This document shows positions 16,230 through 25,549 of a stretch of DNA of 64,000 nucleotides, piece after piece; position 1 is the stretch's first letter; each line of letters opens with the position of its first letter. The notes beneath the pieces are model-generated. The model made no database searches. It was not told the DNA's origin and saw only the letters and a program-made list of their open reading frames with translations. The DNA is taken from positions 248,001 through 312,000 of the forward strand of contig JBAGRR010000001.1 in the NCBI GenBank assembly GCA_036924835.1. Reading direction: 5' to 3'. This stretch comes from Nitrobacteraceae bacterium AZCC 1564. GTDB lineage: Bacteria; Pseudomonadota; Alphaproteobacteria; Rhizobiales; Xanthobacteraceae. The position numbers and the translations under genes were made by a program.

Positions 16230-16424
16230 TCACATATCCTTTCGAGCCGACTCAATCTCGGACGGCGCGCAGACGCTATCGCACGCGTCATGATTGCAGA
16301 ATGGACAAAGGGGATTGACTGACGAGCGCCGTCTGCAGTCTCTCGCTACAAAGAAAACACAATTAGCGATGCCTGGATGAGTCGCCGCGCCGTCAAGGTC
16401 GCGAAGACAATTGAAACGGACGCA

Positions 16425-16799
16425 ATGATGCGTTTTGTGTACCTGCCTGTCCTTACCGGCGCCGTTCTCCTTGCGCCTGTGGCGCAACCTAATGCGGATG
16501 AGAGCAAGGACGGCACGATCGAAGTCGTGACTGCAGCGTTGGGAGAGGTGCTGGCGTTGGGCGATCTGTGCGGCTGGGATTTCGCAGCCAAGGTCGACAA
16601 GCTGTATCAGAACGGCAAAAAGACACTTAATCTGACGGCTGCACAGGAAAAAGCCATTCGCACCGAAGTTGCGGCTGCTCGCAACGCCACGTTCGGACAC
16701 CTGTCCGCAGATGGACAGGCGCGAGTTCGTGCCGATGTCTGCAAGGACGAGCAGCGTGCGCGACTCGAGGGAATCCTAGATGGGATATCTTTCGACTGA
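16425..16799 (+). CDS. small secreted hypothetical protein
   Basis: A 124-residue protein starting at MMRFVYLPVLTGAVLLAP, a signal peptide cut near PNA-DES. The mature domain is helical and has two cysteines (LCGWDFAAKVDKL and ADVCKDEQRARL) that can form one disulfide. The longer reading frame from 16377 would bury the signal peptide, so the internal ATG is preferred. It is divergent from the Gly/His-rich protein. Function unknown. Confidence 0.6.
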   Translation: MMRFVYLPVLTGAVLLAPVAQPNADESKDGTIEVVTAALGEVLALGDLCGWDFAAKVDKLYQNGKKTLNLTAAQEKAIRTEVAAARNATFGHLSADGQARVRADVCKDEQRARLEGILDGISFD

Positions 16800-16998
16800 G
16801 TAGATATCTTTCGGCTGATGTTAGTCGCGCCTTCGTGCACTAAGTAACTCAAAACATCACAAGCTCGGCAATGTCGGCAAAAAATTCCTGAGCGATAGGA
16901 ACTGCAAAACCATCGACGCGTTCAACGCGAACACACAGATAGAAAGTCCGTATCCAGTGCGGATGCGGATCGGCTATCTCGACAAGAGGAGCAATCTC

Positions 16999-17424
16999 AT
17001 GTGTGACTACAGCCTGCATGCAACTGCGTCCCGTCCCGCCAAGGTTGGCGACATCCTCGTCTCGACGAGCTTCCCGGGCACTTCGACCCATGGATTCGCC
17101 GCTGTTGGCGAACCGGGCGTCGCAGTATGTCTGCTACCGGGAACCGAGCTCGCCTTCGAGCAGGAGGTCAAATACAACCGCAACTGGATCATGACGAAGA
17201 GCGCCGGCACCCAGGTGGCGCGCTTCTGCCAGATTGCACCGGAGAGCGAGCACCAGCACCATGATGCGCTGATGTTCCCCGACGGAACGACGGTCTTGGT
17301 GACCTTGCTGTCCGAGGGGCAGCGTGCACGGGTCCTGCAGCTGCCTGTGACGGCTCAGGAACGCGAAGCCGCATCGAAGGTGTCAGCGACTTCGTCAGAA
17401 CCGCGCAGGGAGATCGTCCTCTAG
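16999..17424 (+). CDS. conserved hypothetical protein (MCDYSLH family)
   Basis: A 141-residue soluble protein starting at MCDYSLHATASRPAKVGD, with AAGAGGAGC upstream. Features: HGFAAVGEPGVAVCLLPGTE in the middle, and a histidine cluster ESEHQHHDALMFPDG that could bind metal. Proteins with this opening are common in Bradyrhizobium and relatives but have no assigned function. A strong GC hairpin lies just downstream. Confidence 0.72.
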   Translation: MCDYSLHATASRPAKVGDILVSTSFPGTSTHGFAAVGEPGVAVCLLPGTELAFEQEVKYNRNWIMTKSAGTQVARFCQIAPESEHQHHDALMFPDGTTVLVTLLSEGQRARVLQLPVTAQEREAASKVSATSSEPRREIVL

Positions 17425-17471
17425 AAAAGAACTAGGGGCCGACTGACAGTACCATACGAAATGTGACGTGA

Positions 17472-17494
17472 GCCCGCCGGAGGAACCGGCGGGC
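17472..17494 (+). terminator. GC-rich hairpin, possible terminator
   Basis: GCCCGCCGG-AGGAA-CCGGCGGGC is a perfect 9-bp stem between two convergent genes. It lacks a T-run on either strand, so it is a terminator-like structure rather than a certain intrinsic terminator. Confidence 0.5.
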
Positions 17495-17620
17495 GGGTAG
17501 GAGGCTACGCGACCAAGTCAGTGCTTGAGTAAGTCAGTGCTTGAGGGGTGAGCTGCTTTAAAATAGCAAAAATAGCGCGCCGAGCACCGCCGAGCGGTGC
17601 GCGGGTTCTTTGATCCTTGA

Positions 17621-20341
17621 TTATCGATTGATTTCCTGTCGAACTTCCGATGGCGGCTTCGAGCCGACGGAGGCAGGGATCGCCTCGCGGCGCAGTCCGA
17701 TCAGTTCTGCAGCACGGATGCCTGAACTGTGCCAGAACTCAAAGCCGTTTACACGCGAGTTCTCGAGGATCGCGATTGCGACTGCCGAAAGGAACGGCAG
17801 GCTTTGGAGCACCAGGACGAATGCGAAAATATTGATCTCGCGGACTTCCTTCGTGTTGAAGGCGACGAGCACGATCGCGCCGATAATCAACAGCACGCCA
17901 ATTACAGCTTCCCAGAATGCCTGAAACTCGACCGACATTCGCGAGAGGCCGCCCTTCGAGGTGCGGGCAAAGGGGAGATGATCAGTGATCAGGCCATTGG
18001 CGACAGCGCGCGAGACCGTCCACTGCACCGACATGGCCGCAATCATGGCGCCAAGCATCTGGCCGACCTTCACCTGGACGCGCAGGCGGTAAAGCGCAAG
18101 AAAATGAGTCAATGACACCAAGAATGCCGCGATGATCGGCAACGTCAGAATCTTGTCCGGAATTGCGATATCGGCGAACGAAACAACCGGCACCCAGATC
18201 AGGTTGAGGATCGCCACCAGCACGCCAAGACTTTCGGCACCGAGCCAGTTGAGCCAGCCAAGGGAGAATTCGCGTATTTGATCGGGCGACAGCCGGCTTG
18301 CGCCCGGCAGGAACCGGCGCCAGTGCTTCTTGACGATCTGGAAGCCGCCATAGGCCCAGCGGTGGCGCTGCTTCTTGAATGCTTCGTAGGTATCCGGCAG
18401 CAAACCGAAACCATAACGCTTGTTGGTGTAGTGCGTGAGCCAGCCGTGCTCGATGATGGCAAGGCCAAGATCAGTGTCCTCGCAGATCGTGTCACCGGCC
18501 CAACCGCCTGCCATATCCATCGCCGCGCGGCGAATGAGACACATGGTGCCATGGACGATGATCGAGTTGGTCTCGTTCCGCTGCACCATGCCGATGTCAA
18601 AGAAACCTGCATATTCGCCATTCATGGCATAGTGCATCAGCGAGCGGTCACCGTCCCGGTGATCCTGCGGCGCCTGCACCAGACCTACGCGCGGGTCCGC
18701 GAACGCCGGAACGAGGTCCTTGAGCCAGTCTGGCGTCACCGCGTAATCGGCGTCGATCACGCCGATGATTTCAGCGTCCGGAGCCGTGCGAGCCATCGCG
18801 ATCTTCAGCGCGCCCGCCTTGAAGCCCTGAACCTTCTCGGCATTGATGAAGATGAAGCGCTCGCCGAGTGCGCGGCAATGATCCTGGATCGGTTGCCAGA
18901 ATGTTGGGTCCGGTGTGTTGTTGATGATCACGACGCATTCGAAGTTCGGATAGTCGAGCCGGGCGACCGCATCGAGAGTCTGCTTGAGCATTTCCGGGGG
19001 CTCAAAATAGGCCGGAATGTGAATGGAGACTTTCGGGTAGAATCCGTCTGCAGGCGCGGGCACACCCGATGAGATCAGGCGAGCCGGTGGGCGGCCGAAG
19101 GCGATGGTGGCGATCTCTTCGATGCGGGCCATGGCGATGAGCACCAGCGGGACCAGCAGGATCAGGCCGAGGGTGAGGGCGAAGGCGGAGCCAAAGACAA
19201 AGTAGTGCGTATTCCAATAGGCGAAGACGGTGGCGACCCACGCACCAACGCCGTTAGCGGCAGTGGCCAGCACGATCGATTGCATGACCGTCGGATTGGG
19301 AAGCCGGAAGATCGGAAACGACATCAGGAAGCCCACCAGCACCGCAATGGTGGCGATCTTCCAGTAGTCCTGATCGACGATCGGGCCGGTCCACGAGAAT
19401 TTCGGCTCGCGTGAGGCATCAAGAATGCCCCAATAAGGTCCTACGCCACCTTCAAAAAACTTCCAGGGCTGATCGATGGCTTCGACGATGTTGTATTCCA
19501 TGCCGACGGCTTCCGCCCGGGCAACGAAGTTCCGCAGGACGGAAGCCTGTTCGAAGGGGCCGGGGACCGCGTTCTTCAGATTGTAGCCTGCGCTCGGCCA
19601 GCCGAACTCTGCGATCATGATCCGCTTGCCGGGAAAGATCTCCCGCAGCAGGCCGTAGATGTACATGGCCTGATCAACCGCCTGCTTGTCGGTGAAGTTT
19701 TCCCAATACGGCAGAACGTGCGCGGCGATGAAATCAACCGTTGACGCCAGCGTCGGTCGCCCCTCCTTGGCAGCCTCCGGCAAGTCGTCGCGCCAAATGT
19801 TCCAGATTTCACCCGTTGTTACAGGGACATTGACCTGTCTTTTGACGCGCTGGATCAGCTCGATCAGGTCGGCGGCCTTCTGCTCGCCGCGGTAGATCGT
19901 CTCGTTGCCGACGACGATGCCGATCACGTTGCTGTTGTGCTTGGCCAGATCGACAGCAGCCGCGATCTCACGCTCATTGCGGTCGGCATTCTTGTCGATC
20001 CAGGCACCTAGCATGACCTTGAGGCCGAATTCGGCGGCAATGGGCGGCACAAGTTCGACACCACCCGTCGACGAATACAGGCGGATCGCCTTGGTCATCG
20101 TGGAGAGTTTCTTCAGGTCGGCGCGAATCTTCTCGACCCGTGGGATGTTGTCCACGTCCGGATGCGCGGATCCCTCGAACGGCGCATAGGACACGCTCGG
20201 CAGTATTCCGTTGAAATCTGGGGCTTTCTGTTCGTCTCGGAATACGGCCCAGAGGGCAGCATGGAGGACGGAGACACAAAAGAGGGCAGCTACGACGGCA
20301 CGCATCGTGAAAACCATACGGGGCCAACGTGGCAGGATCAC
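17621..20341 (-). CDS. ndvB: NdvB-type beta-glucan synthase (GH17-like plus GT2 membrane glycosyltransferase)
   Basis: A 906-residue inner-membrane enzyme that matches the size of Bradyrhizobium NdvB. Residues about 45-310 are a GH17-like domain with both acid residues kept (Glu147 in VGNETIYRG, Glu245 in IAEFGWPSAG). Transmembrane helices follow at about 330-420. The GT2 catalytic domain comes next (DADYAV, ICEDTDLG, and the QRHRW motif), then more helices to about 880. The start is a GTG preceded by AGGGGA at good spacing; no ATG has a better site. NdvB makes cyclic beta-1,3-linked glucan backbone from UDP-glucose in B. japonicum. Whether the product is cyclic here is inferred. Confidence 0.88.
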   Translation of the reverse strand: MILPRWPRMVFTMRAVVAALFCVSVLHAALWAVFRDEQKAPDFNGILPSVSYAPFEGSAHPDVDNIPRVEKIRADLKKLSTMTKAIRLYSSTGGVELVPPIAAEFGLKVMLGAWIDKNADRNEREIAAAVDLAKHNSNVIGIVVGNETIYRGEQKAADLIELIQRVKRQVNVPVTTGEIWNIWRDDLPEAAKEGRPTLASTVDFIAAHVLPYWENFTDKQAVDQAMYIYGLLREIFPGKRIMIAEFGWPSAGYNLKNAVPGPFEQASVLRNFVARAEAVGMEYNIVEAIDQPWKFFEGGVGPYWGILDASREPKFSWTGPIVDQDYWKIATIAVLVGFLMSFPIFRLPNPTVMQSIVLATAANGVGAWVATVFAYWNTHYFVFGSAFALTLGLILLVPLVLIAMARIEEIATIAFGRPPARLISSGVPAPADGFYPKVSIHIPAYFEPPEMLKQTLDAVARLDYPNFECVVIINNTPDPTFWQPIQDHCRALGERFIFINAEKVQGFKAGALKIAMARTAPDAEIIGVIDADYAVTPDWLKDLVPAFADPRVGLVQAPQDHRDGDRSLMHYAMNGEYAGFFDIGMVQRNETNSIIVHGTMCLIRRAAMDMAGGWAGDTICEDTDLGLAIIEHGWLTHYTNKRYGFGLLPDTYEAFKKQRHRWAYGGFQIVKKHWRRFLPGASRLSPDQIREFSLGWLNWLGAESLGVLVAILNLIWVPVVSFADIAIPDKILTLPIIAAFLVSLTHFLALYRLRVQVKVGQMLGAMIAAMSVQWTVSRAVANGLITDHLPFARTSKGGLSRMSVEFQAFWEAVIGVLLIIGAIVLVAFNTKEVREINIFAFVLVLQSLPFLSAVAIAILENSRVNGFEFWHSSGIRAAELIGLRREAIPASVGSKPPSEVRQEINR

Positions 20342-20380
20342 GAACCTGTCCCCTAGGTTCGTCCAAAGAAGTGGCGAGGG

Positions 20381-20545
20381 CTAGCGTCCCGATTCCGAAG
20401 TTCGCATTGCTCCACTGCGGCTTCGTTTGCGAACTTCGGAATCGAAGGACGCTAGCAAGCTATTGATCTAGTGTGGCTTTGGTTCAGAAGTCCGCATTCC
20501 GAACTCGCCGCACGAATGATGCGGACTTCTGAACCGCCACACTAG
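20381..20545. repeat. composite double palindrome, copy 1
   Basis: Palindrome A (20381-20455) runs CTAGCGTCC to GGACGCTAG, with inner arms GATTCCGAAGTTCGCA and its complement. After a 12-bp linker comes palindrome B (20468-20545), from CTAGTGTGG to CCACACTAG with inner arms TTCAGAAGTCCGCA and complement. The element lies between ndvD and ndvB, 40 bp upstream of the ndvB start, so it would form two long RNA hairpins in any ndvD-ndvB transcript. It fills most of the 320-bp gap. Confidence 0.92.
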
Positions 20546-20661
20546 CTTATATAGCCATCACGATTTAACAACTCGTATGGCGACATGGCGTTTTCAGGGC
20601 GCTAAGCGTCATTCAAACCAGAATAATTCCGGTTCGTTCCACGCGTCTTCTGTCTCGCGCG

Positions 20662-21222
20662 TTATTTCGCAGGAGCGGCTGGTGGCGATGGTGCGGCGGG
20701 CGTAGCCGGTGCCGCCGCGGGCGGTGTTGCAGGTGCAGGTGCCGCCGGAGCGGATGCTGCGGTTTGCGGCTGTGCGCTTGGGTTGATCCAGCAGGCATGA
20801 ACACGCCCGTTCAGCGTTTCGGGCACCTTCGGATCGATCGATGCACCGAATCGGGTCAGACAGCGGAATGCAGCCTGGACGTGGCCACCGGGGCAGCCGA
20901 ACCGGTCATAGAGATCGAGATGCCGGAAAGCGGTATCGAGGTCATCAAGCCACATCAAACGCACGACACGGCGGCCAAGCCAGACGCATTCCGGATTTCC
21001 AGCAGGACCGTTGATGGCCTGCGCAGCTTCCGCGAATTCATCGGTCTTGCGCTGGCTGTCCTTGGCAACATCAGCAGCCGAAGGCTGCTTTGGCGCCTGG
21101 TCCTGCGCGCGCGAATCTCCGCTCTGCGCGATGGCGCCTCCAAGCCCCAGGAGAAGGGCAAGGCTTGACGCGGCGACGCCTTGAAGGAGTGCAGAACGAA
21201 ACCCGTTAAGAACGCGACGCAT
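20662..21222 (-). CDS. ndvD: exported beta-1,3/1,6-glucan biosynthesis protein (NdvD-like)
   Basis: A 186-residue exported protein: signal peptide over residues 1-32 (ending GAIAQ), a conserved core with three cysteines (NPECVWLGRRVVRLMWLDDL; DRFGCPGG; FRCLTRFG), and an Ala/Pro-rich C-terminal tail (about residues 150-186). It sits between ndvB and ndvC, on the ndvB strand, as does ndvD of B. japonicum, which is needed for glucan synthesis. The biochemical role is unknown. The name rests on position and protein type. Confidence 0.72.
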   Translation of the reverse strand: MRRVLNGFRSALLQGVAASSLALLLGLGGAIAQSGDSRAQDQAPKQPSAADVAKDSQRKTDEFAEAAQAINGPAGNPECVWLGRRVVRLMWLDDLDTAFRHLDLYDRFGCPGGHVQAAFRCLTRFGASIDPKVPETLNGRVHACWINPSAQPQTAASAPAAPAPATPPAAAPATPAAPSPPAAPAK

Positions 21223-21466
21223 GAAGTCCCCAATCGATTGCGTGCCGCCTGGCGGCCTGTCCGCTGTAAATTGTCACTTGAAGCCTCTTTAGGGAAGCCT
21301 CTGGGAAAGGCAGGTAACCCGCAGTCCGATACTGCCAGATGCCTTCCCAATGCGGCGGAAGATTGCTCTCCGACGCATCTGTTCCCATGACGGACATTTG
21401 CATTTTTGTCCAGTAAAGCGGAAACTTAAACTTACTTGGTTAAAGCGATGCGACGAAGACCGGTGG

Positions 21467-21634
21467 CTAGTGTGGTGGTTCAGAAGTTCGCTCGTTTTTT
21501 ATCTGCGGGTCCTTCCAGCGAACTTCTGAACCCGAACCACACTAGAATCATAGATTTACTAGCGTCCTTTCGAATCCAAAGTCCGCTACGGAGCGTGCGG
21601 CACGATGAAGCGGACTTTGGATTCGGGACACTAG
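21467..21634. repeat. composite double palindrome, copy 2 (opposite orientation)
   Basis: Palindrome B (21467-21545, arms around TTCAGAAGTTCGCT) comes first, then a linker AATCATAGATTTA, then palindrome A (21559-21634, arms around CGAATCCAAAGTCCGC). The linker is the reverse complement of the one in copy 5, so the composite is inverted here. It lies in the 481-bp gap between the divergent ndvD and ndvC genes; the rest of that gap shows nothing else. Confidence 0.9.
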
Positions 21635-21703
21635 ACGCAATCGGGCTCTTGGCAGAACGGCGATGACCGGTTAATCGACGGGACTTCCTGGAGGACGGAA
21701 CCA

Positions 21704-23329
21704 ATTTCTTCCCTTCGCGCGCCGCTGGCCCTTCTCAGTATAGCCTTAGGTATCATTGCCGCAGTGTGGTGGTGGCTAGCCACACCGGTCGTATTGGCGC
21801 GCGCGCCGATCGACCCATCTGCAAAGCTGGAATGTGTGTCTTATGCGCCGTTCCGCGATGATCAGAATCCGCTGCAGCCGGGGCTGGTGATTTCACCAGC
21901 GCAGATGGAACAGGACCTCGCACAGCTAGCCAAGGTCACAGACTGTGTGCGTACCTATTCAGTGGGCAACGGCCTCGACAAGGTCCCGGAACTCGCTCGT
22001 AAGGCCGGCCTAAAGGTGATGCTGGGGATCTGGATCGGCACCGACCGCATCGCCAATCGGGCGCAGATGGAAACCGGTATCGCGCTTGCCAAGGAGTATC
22101 CCGACGCCATCAAGGCCGTCATCGTCGGCAACGAGGTGTTGCTGCGCGGCGAAATGACCTCCGCCGACCTCGTCGCCAATATTCGCTACGTGAAGTCGAA
22201 GGTGGGCGATGTCGCGGTCACCTATGCTGATGTGTGGGAATTTTGGCTCAAAAACCGCGACGTCTACGATGCGGTAGATTTCGTCACGATTCATATTCTG
22301 CCGTACTGGGAAGATTTCCCGATTCGTGCCCGTTACGCCGCCGGCCACGTCGATTCGATTCGAAAGCGGATGGCGGTGGCGTTTCCGAACAAGGAAATCC
22401 TGATCGGCGAAACCGGCTGGCCGAGCGCCGGCCGCATGCGGGAAGGGGCTTTGCCATCGCGGGCCAATCAGGCGCGGATCGTGTCTGAAATTCTCGAACT
22501 CGCGCGGAGGGAGAAATTCCGGGTCAACCTCATCGAGGCCTATGACCAGCCGTGGAAGCGCATGTGGGAAGGCACCGTCGGTGGCCATTGGGGCCTGTTT
22601 GCCGCTAGCGGGGAAAGAGCTCTGAAATATCCGGCCGGTGTGCCGATTTCGAATTTCCCAGATGCCAAGCTCTATGCGATCGCGGGGATGGTCTTTGCCG
22701 CGCTTGTCTTCGGTGTCGCACTGTTGACCCTGCGGCATCGTCCCTGGTCGCCGCGATTGAGCTCGTGGATCGTGGTGGGAATTTCCGCGGCGACAGGCGG
22801 CTCGCTTCTGGGTCTTGCGTTTGAAAAGATGGTCGTGGAAAGCCTCGGCTTCGGCGGCTGGCTTCGTGGCGGATTGTTGTTCGCGATGGGCGTTCTGTCG
22901 CCGCTGATTGTTGCGAACACGGTGATGTATGGGCGCGGCCTGCCGACTTTCCTGGAGATCCTGGGGCCGCGTGACTACCGCACCACCTCGCGCATGCAGA
23001 CCATTCTCGGCATTGCGCTGCTGATCACGACGGTTCTGGCGACGGAGACGGCGCTGGGCTTGGTGTTCGATCCGCGCTATCGGGATTTTCAGTTTGCGGC
23101 GTTGACGATGGCGATCGTGCCGTTCCTGTTGCTGACAGCGCTTAACCGTCCATTGGGCGGAACGCGTCCAATCGCGGAATCCGTATTCGCGGGGACGCTG
23201 GCACTCTCGGCAGTATATATCGGGTTCAATGAAGGTCCGGCGAACTGGCAGTCGCTCTGGACTTGCGGTTTGTATCTGCTGCTTGCGCTTACGCTGTCTC
23301 GGGCGCGGGTCGGGCAAACCCCAAAATAA
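21704..23329 (+). CDS. ndvC: NdvC-type glucan glucosyltransferase (GH17 family membrane protein)
   Basis: A 541-residue protein. Residues about 30-300 are a GH17 domain with both catalytic acids (VGNEVLLRG and IGETGWPSAG), followed by about six transmembrane helices to the C-terminus. In B. japonicum NdvC adds the beta-1,6-linked part of the cyclic glucan. No ATG, GTG or TTG lies in frame before 21764, and a start at that GTG would cut the N-terminal anchor (LALLSIALGIIAAVWWWL) and has no ribosome site. An ATT codon at 21704, nine bases after GGAGG, is the best start by context. The last 41 bp overlap the convergent gene. Confidence 0.8.
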   Translation: MSSLRAPLALLSIALGIIAAVWWWLATPVVLARAPIDPSAKLECVSYAPFRDDQNPLQPGLVISPAQMEQDLAQLAKVTDCVRTYSVGNGLDKVPELARKAGLKVMLGIWIGTDRIANRAQMETGIALAKEYPDAIKAVIVGNEVLLRGEMTSADLVANIRYVKSKVGDVAVTYADVWEFWLKNRDVYDAVDFVTIHILPYWEDFPIRARYAAGHVDSIRKRMAVAFPNKEILIGETGWPSAGRMREGALPSRANQARIVSEILELARREKFRVNLIEAYDQPWKRMWEGTVGGHWGLFAASGERALKYPAGVPISNFPDAKLYAIAGMVFAALVFGVALLTLRHRPWSPRLSSWIVVGISAATGGSLLGLAFEKMVVESLGFGGWLRGGLLFAMGVLSPLIVANTVMYGRGLPTFLEILGPRDYRTTSRMQTILGIALLITTVLATETALGLVFDPRYRDFQFAALTMAIVPFLLLTALNRPLGGTRPIAESVFAGTLALSAVYIGFNEGPANWQSLWTCGLYLLLALTLSRARVGQTPK

Positions 23330-23669
23330 GCAGCCCGATCGCAACGCCTGCCAAACCGATATTGTAGAGCACGATACCGAAGCATGCGGCGATCAATGCG
23401 CCTGTAAGAGTAACAATCGACGGCCGGATCAGGTGCAGGATCGCGATAATGAGCGCGGCACTGCCAAACACATAGTGTTTGAACAGATACGTCATCAGAA
23501 GCCGTGTCTTGCAGAGCATGGTCTGCAGACCGGCATCGCACTCCAGCCTCACTTGCGTGAATTCAATGGCCATATAGCGTAGGTAAATGGCGTAGCCGAT
23601 CGTGAGAAATCCCACGATTAAAATCCATTGCACCTGGTACGGAGTCAGTCTGAACGGCTCTTTTTTCAT
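23289..23669 (-). CDS. small polytopic membrane protein
   Basis: A 126-residue protein starting at MKKEPFRLTPYQVQW, with about four hydrophobic segments (ILIVGFLTIGYAIYL; YVFGSAALIIAILHLI; IVTLTGALIAACFGIVLY; GVAIGLLILGFA) and two cysteines in a short loop (ECDAGLQTMLCKTR). It overlaps the ndvC 3' end by 41 bp on the opposite strand. The family is not recognised. An upstream ATG would add 11 unlike residues. Confidence 0.65.
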   Translation of the reverse strand: MKKEPFRLTPYQVQWILIVGFLTIGYAIYLRYMAIEFTQVRLECDAGLQTMLCKTRLLMTYLFKHYVFGSAALIIAILHLIRPSIVTLTGALIAACFGIVLYNIGLAGVAIGLLILGFARPAPETA

Positions 23670-23723
23670 GAGCCGAATATGGTTCGGATTGCACGATGAC
23701 ACAACCCGGTTCTTTGAAAGTGA

Positions 23724-25217
23724 TTACTGCTGCCTGGCGCCGAAAATCGAGCTCAGCGACCAGCGTGGCGGTGCCGGTGGAGGTGCCGGAGGAGCAGCCG
23801 GTTGCGGAGGCGGTGCGACGGTCCGAACATGACTGCGCCGCCGGTAATTCGAAGCCTCACGCTTTTTCGAAGGCTCAGGTTTCGCCGCTTCAGGCTTCGC
23901 GGCATCAGTTTTGGCCATTTCGGTTTTAGCGGCTTCTGGTTTGGCCGCGGCATCGATCTTGGCAGTGCCGCTTCGGTAAGCGCTCATCGCCAGGCGCTGC
24001 CCATCGTAAACGGAGGGTTCACAGGCGCGTTTGCTTTTTTCCGTCAAAATCGCGCAGAGCTTCGCGGCGGCAGCCGCGTCGGTCAGTGGACCCGCGACGA
24101 GCCGAAGCTGCATGCCATAGCCAGTCGAGCGCTCTTTGACGACAATAAGGGGCTGCATCTGTGCGAACAGGTCTCTATGCGGACCACGGAGACCACGCCA
24201 CAGCGCACGCAAGCCCTCCACGGAGTTCGCGCCGCCGAGATCGACACCGAACTTTGTTCGTTCCACCGGCATTTCGGTTGCGCTATCACTGTCGGGCATA
24301 TCCGCGCTTGCGACACTGCCGGTCACCGCGGGGGCTTGGTCCGCAGCAGTTGCCTGATCCGCAGGCTTGTCCGCAGATTTGGCTTCACTTTTGGCCTCTG
24401 GCTTTGTTTCCGCTTCAGGCTTCTGTTCGTTCTTATGTTCGCTCTTTGCGGGAGGAGGCGGTGTTGGCGAAGGAACCGTCGCGACGGAGGCGATCTTGGG
24501 CGAAGCGACCGGTGCAGCCGCTGACGGCGTTTCCTTTTCCTTCTTGACCTCCGCTGCGCGTTGTTTCGTATCGGCTGACTTCTGATCCGTCGGCTTTGTG
24601 TCAAACGCAGGTTGCGCGGTTGCCGTTGAAGCTTCAGCGGGGGGAGGCGTGACCGACGCCGAGGCTACCCGCTCTGGCGCTGGCTGCGGAGAAGTAGGTG
24701 AAGGCGACGATGCGGGAGTTGCTTGCGGAGCTGCAGCCGCAACAACGGGCGGGGTGCTAAGCTTTGCAATCGATCCGTTGACCGCGTCCAGTGCCTGCTC
24801 GAGTACGGTTACGCGGTTGTAGAGACGATCGCGATCCTTGTTCAGTGTATCCATCGCCGCAGAGAGCTGACGCGTCTGGTTCTGGCTGTCTTTTGCGATC
24901 CGCTGCAGTTGTTGTTGGGCCTGCTGTGTCAGGTCGGTGCTCGCTTGGTCGCGACGCGCTGAGGCAGGAGACTGCACGGCGATGATCGCGATCACGAGCG
25001 CGACAATCGAGCCAATGCCCCATGCACCAAGCCGCATCATCATGCGGCTGTCGAGCTCATCTTCCTTGGCGATGAAACGCTTCAAGCTGGCGAGATGCTT
25101 GATGCCGGCGATCACTTGAAGTGAGATAGTGTCCAGAAAGGACAAGAGACGCTCCAGAAAACCGCTGCCAACCTTACGCGCCACGTTACCAGCGGGGTGC
25201 TTGGGATTCTTGGTCAT
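23724..25217 (-). CDS. membrane-anchored protein with coiled coil, Pro/Ala/Lys-rich linker and SPOR-like C-terminus
   Basis: A 497-residue protein: a cytosolic N-terminus, one transmembrane helix near residues 65-82 (IGSIVALVIAIIAV), a coiled coil (about 85-150), a long low-complexity linker of Pro, Ala, Lys and Glu, and a folded C-terminal domain (about 325-430). The domain begins LGGANSVEGLRALWRGL and contains GMQLRLVAGPLTDAAAAAKL, the pattern of SPOR-type peptidoglycan-binding domains. A role at the cell wall or division site is plausible; no experiment is implied. The internal ATG (MTKNPKHPAG) is preferred as start. Confidence 0.72.
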   Translation of the reverse strand: MTKNPKHPAGNVARKVGSGFLERLLSFLDTISLQVIAGIKHLASLKRFIAKEDELDSRMMMRLGAWGIGSIVALVIAIIAVQSPASARRDQASTDLTQQAQQQLQRIAKDSQNQTRQLSAAMDTLNKDRDRLYNRVTVLEQALDAVNGSIAKLSTPPVVAAAAPQATPASSPSPTSPQPAPERVASASVTPPPAEASTATAQPAFDTKPTDQKSADTKQRAAEVKKEKETPSAAAPVASPKIASVATVPSPTPPPPAKSEHKNEQKPEAETKPEAKSEAKSADKPADQATAADQAPAVTGSVASADMPDSDSATEMPVERTKFGVDLGGANSVEGLRALWRGLRGPHRDLFAQMQPLIVVKERSTGYGMQLRLVAGPLTDAAAAAKLCAILTEKSKRACEPSVYDGQRLAMSAYRSGTAKIDAAAKPEAAKTEMAKTDAAKPEAAKPEPSKKREASNYRRRSHVRTVAPPPQPAAPPAPPPAPPRWSLSSIFGARQQ

Positions 25218-25334
25218 AACGTTTGTGCAGTCCTGCCTTCGGAACAGACGAATCAACAATCAAACCTTAACAGGAACTTCGCCCGGATGCGCTGGTCGAA
25301 GGCGTTGGAAGATACTTTTGTCTCTCCCGCTACA

Positions 25335-25499
25335 CGAGCGTCCCGATTCCGAAGTTCGTACAAACTTGCGGCTTGCCCGGATGCGAACTTCGGAATCAAA
25401 GGGACGCTCGCAGAATCAATGCGGTAGTGTGGCTTTGTCTCGCAATTGCCGATAAGGGCCAGCCGCAAGGACGTCGGCAATTGCGAGACGCCACACTAC
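25335..25499. repeat. composite double palindrome, copy 3
   Basis: Palindrome A (25335-25410, CGAGCGTCC to GGACGCTCG, inner arms GATTCCGAAGTTCG) is followed by palindrome B (25424-25499, GTAGTGTGG to CCACACTAC). In B the inner arm is TCTCGCAATTGCCG instead of the usual TTCAGAAGTTCGC, yet both arms changed together. The outer CTAG has become CGAG/GTAG here. It lies in the 332-bp gap upstream of glmU, leaving about 50 bp before its start. Confidence 0.9.
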
Positions 25500-25549
25500 T
25501 GGCTAAGACGATTCCGAGGGAAATGGATTACAACACGGGGAATCATCAG

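Noticed and set aside
20381..21634. Clustered palindromes as a CRISPR array
   Set aside because: Units are unevenly spaced, inverted relative to each other and carry long self-complementary arms; no cas genes are present.
22010..23344. 444-residue open frame antisense to ndvC
   Set aside because: Very high Arg, Gln and His content and no recognisable domain; ndvC on the other strand has catalytic motifs and membrane helices.
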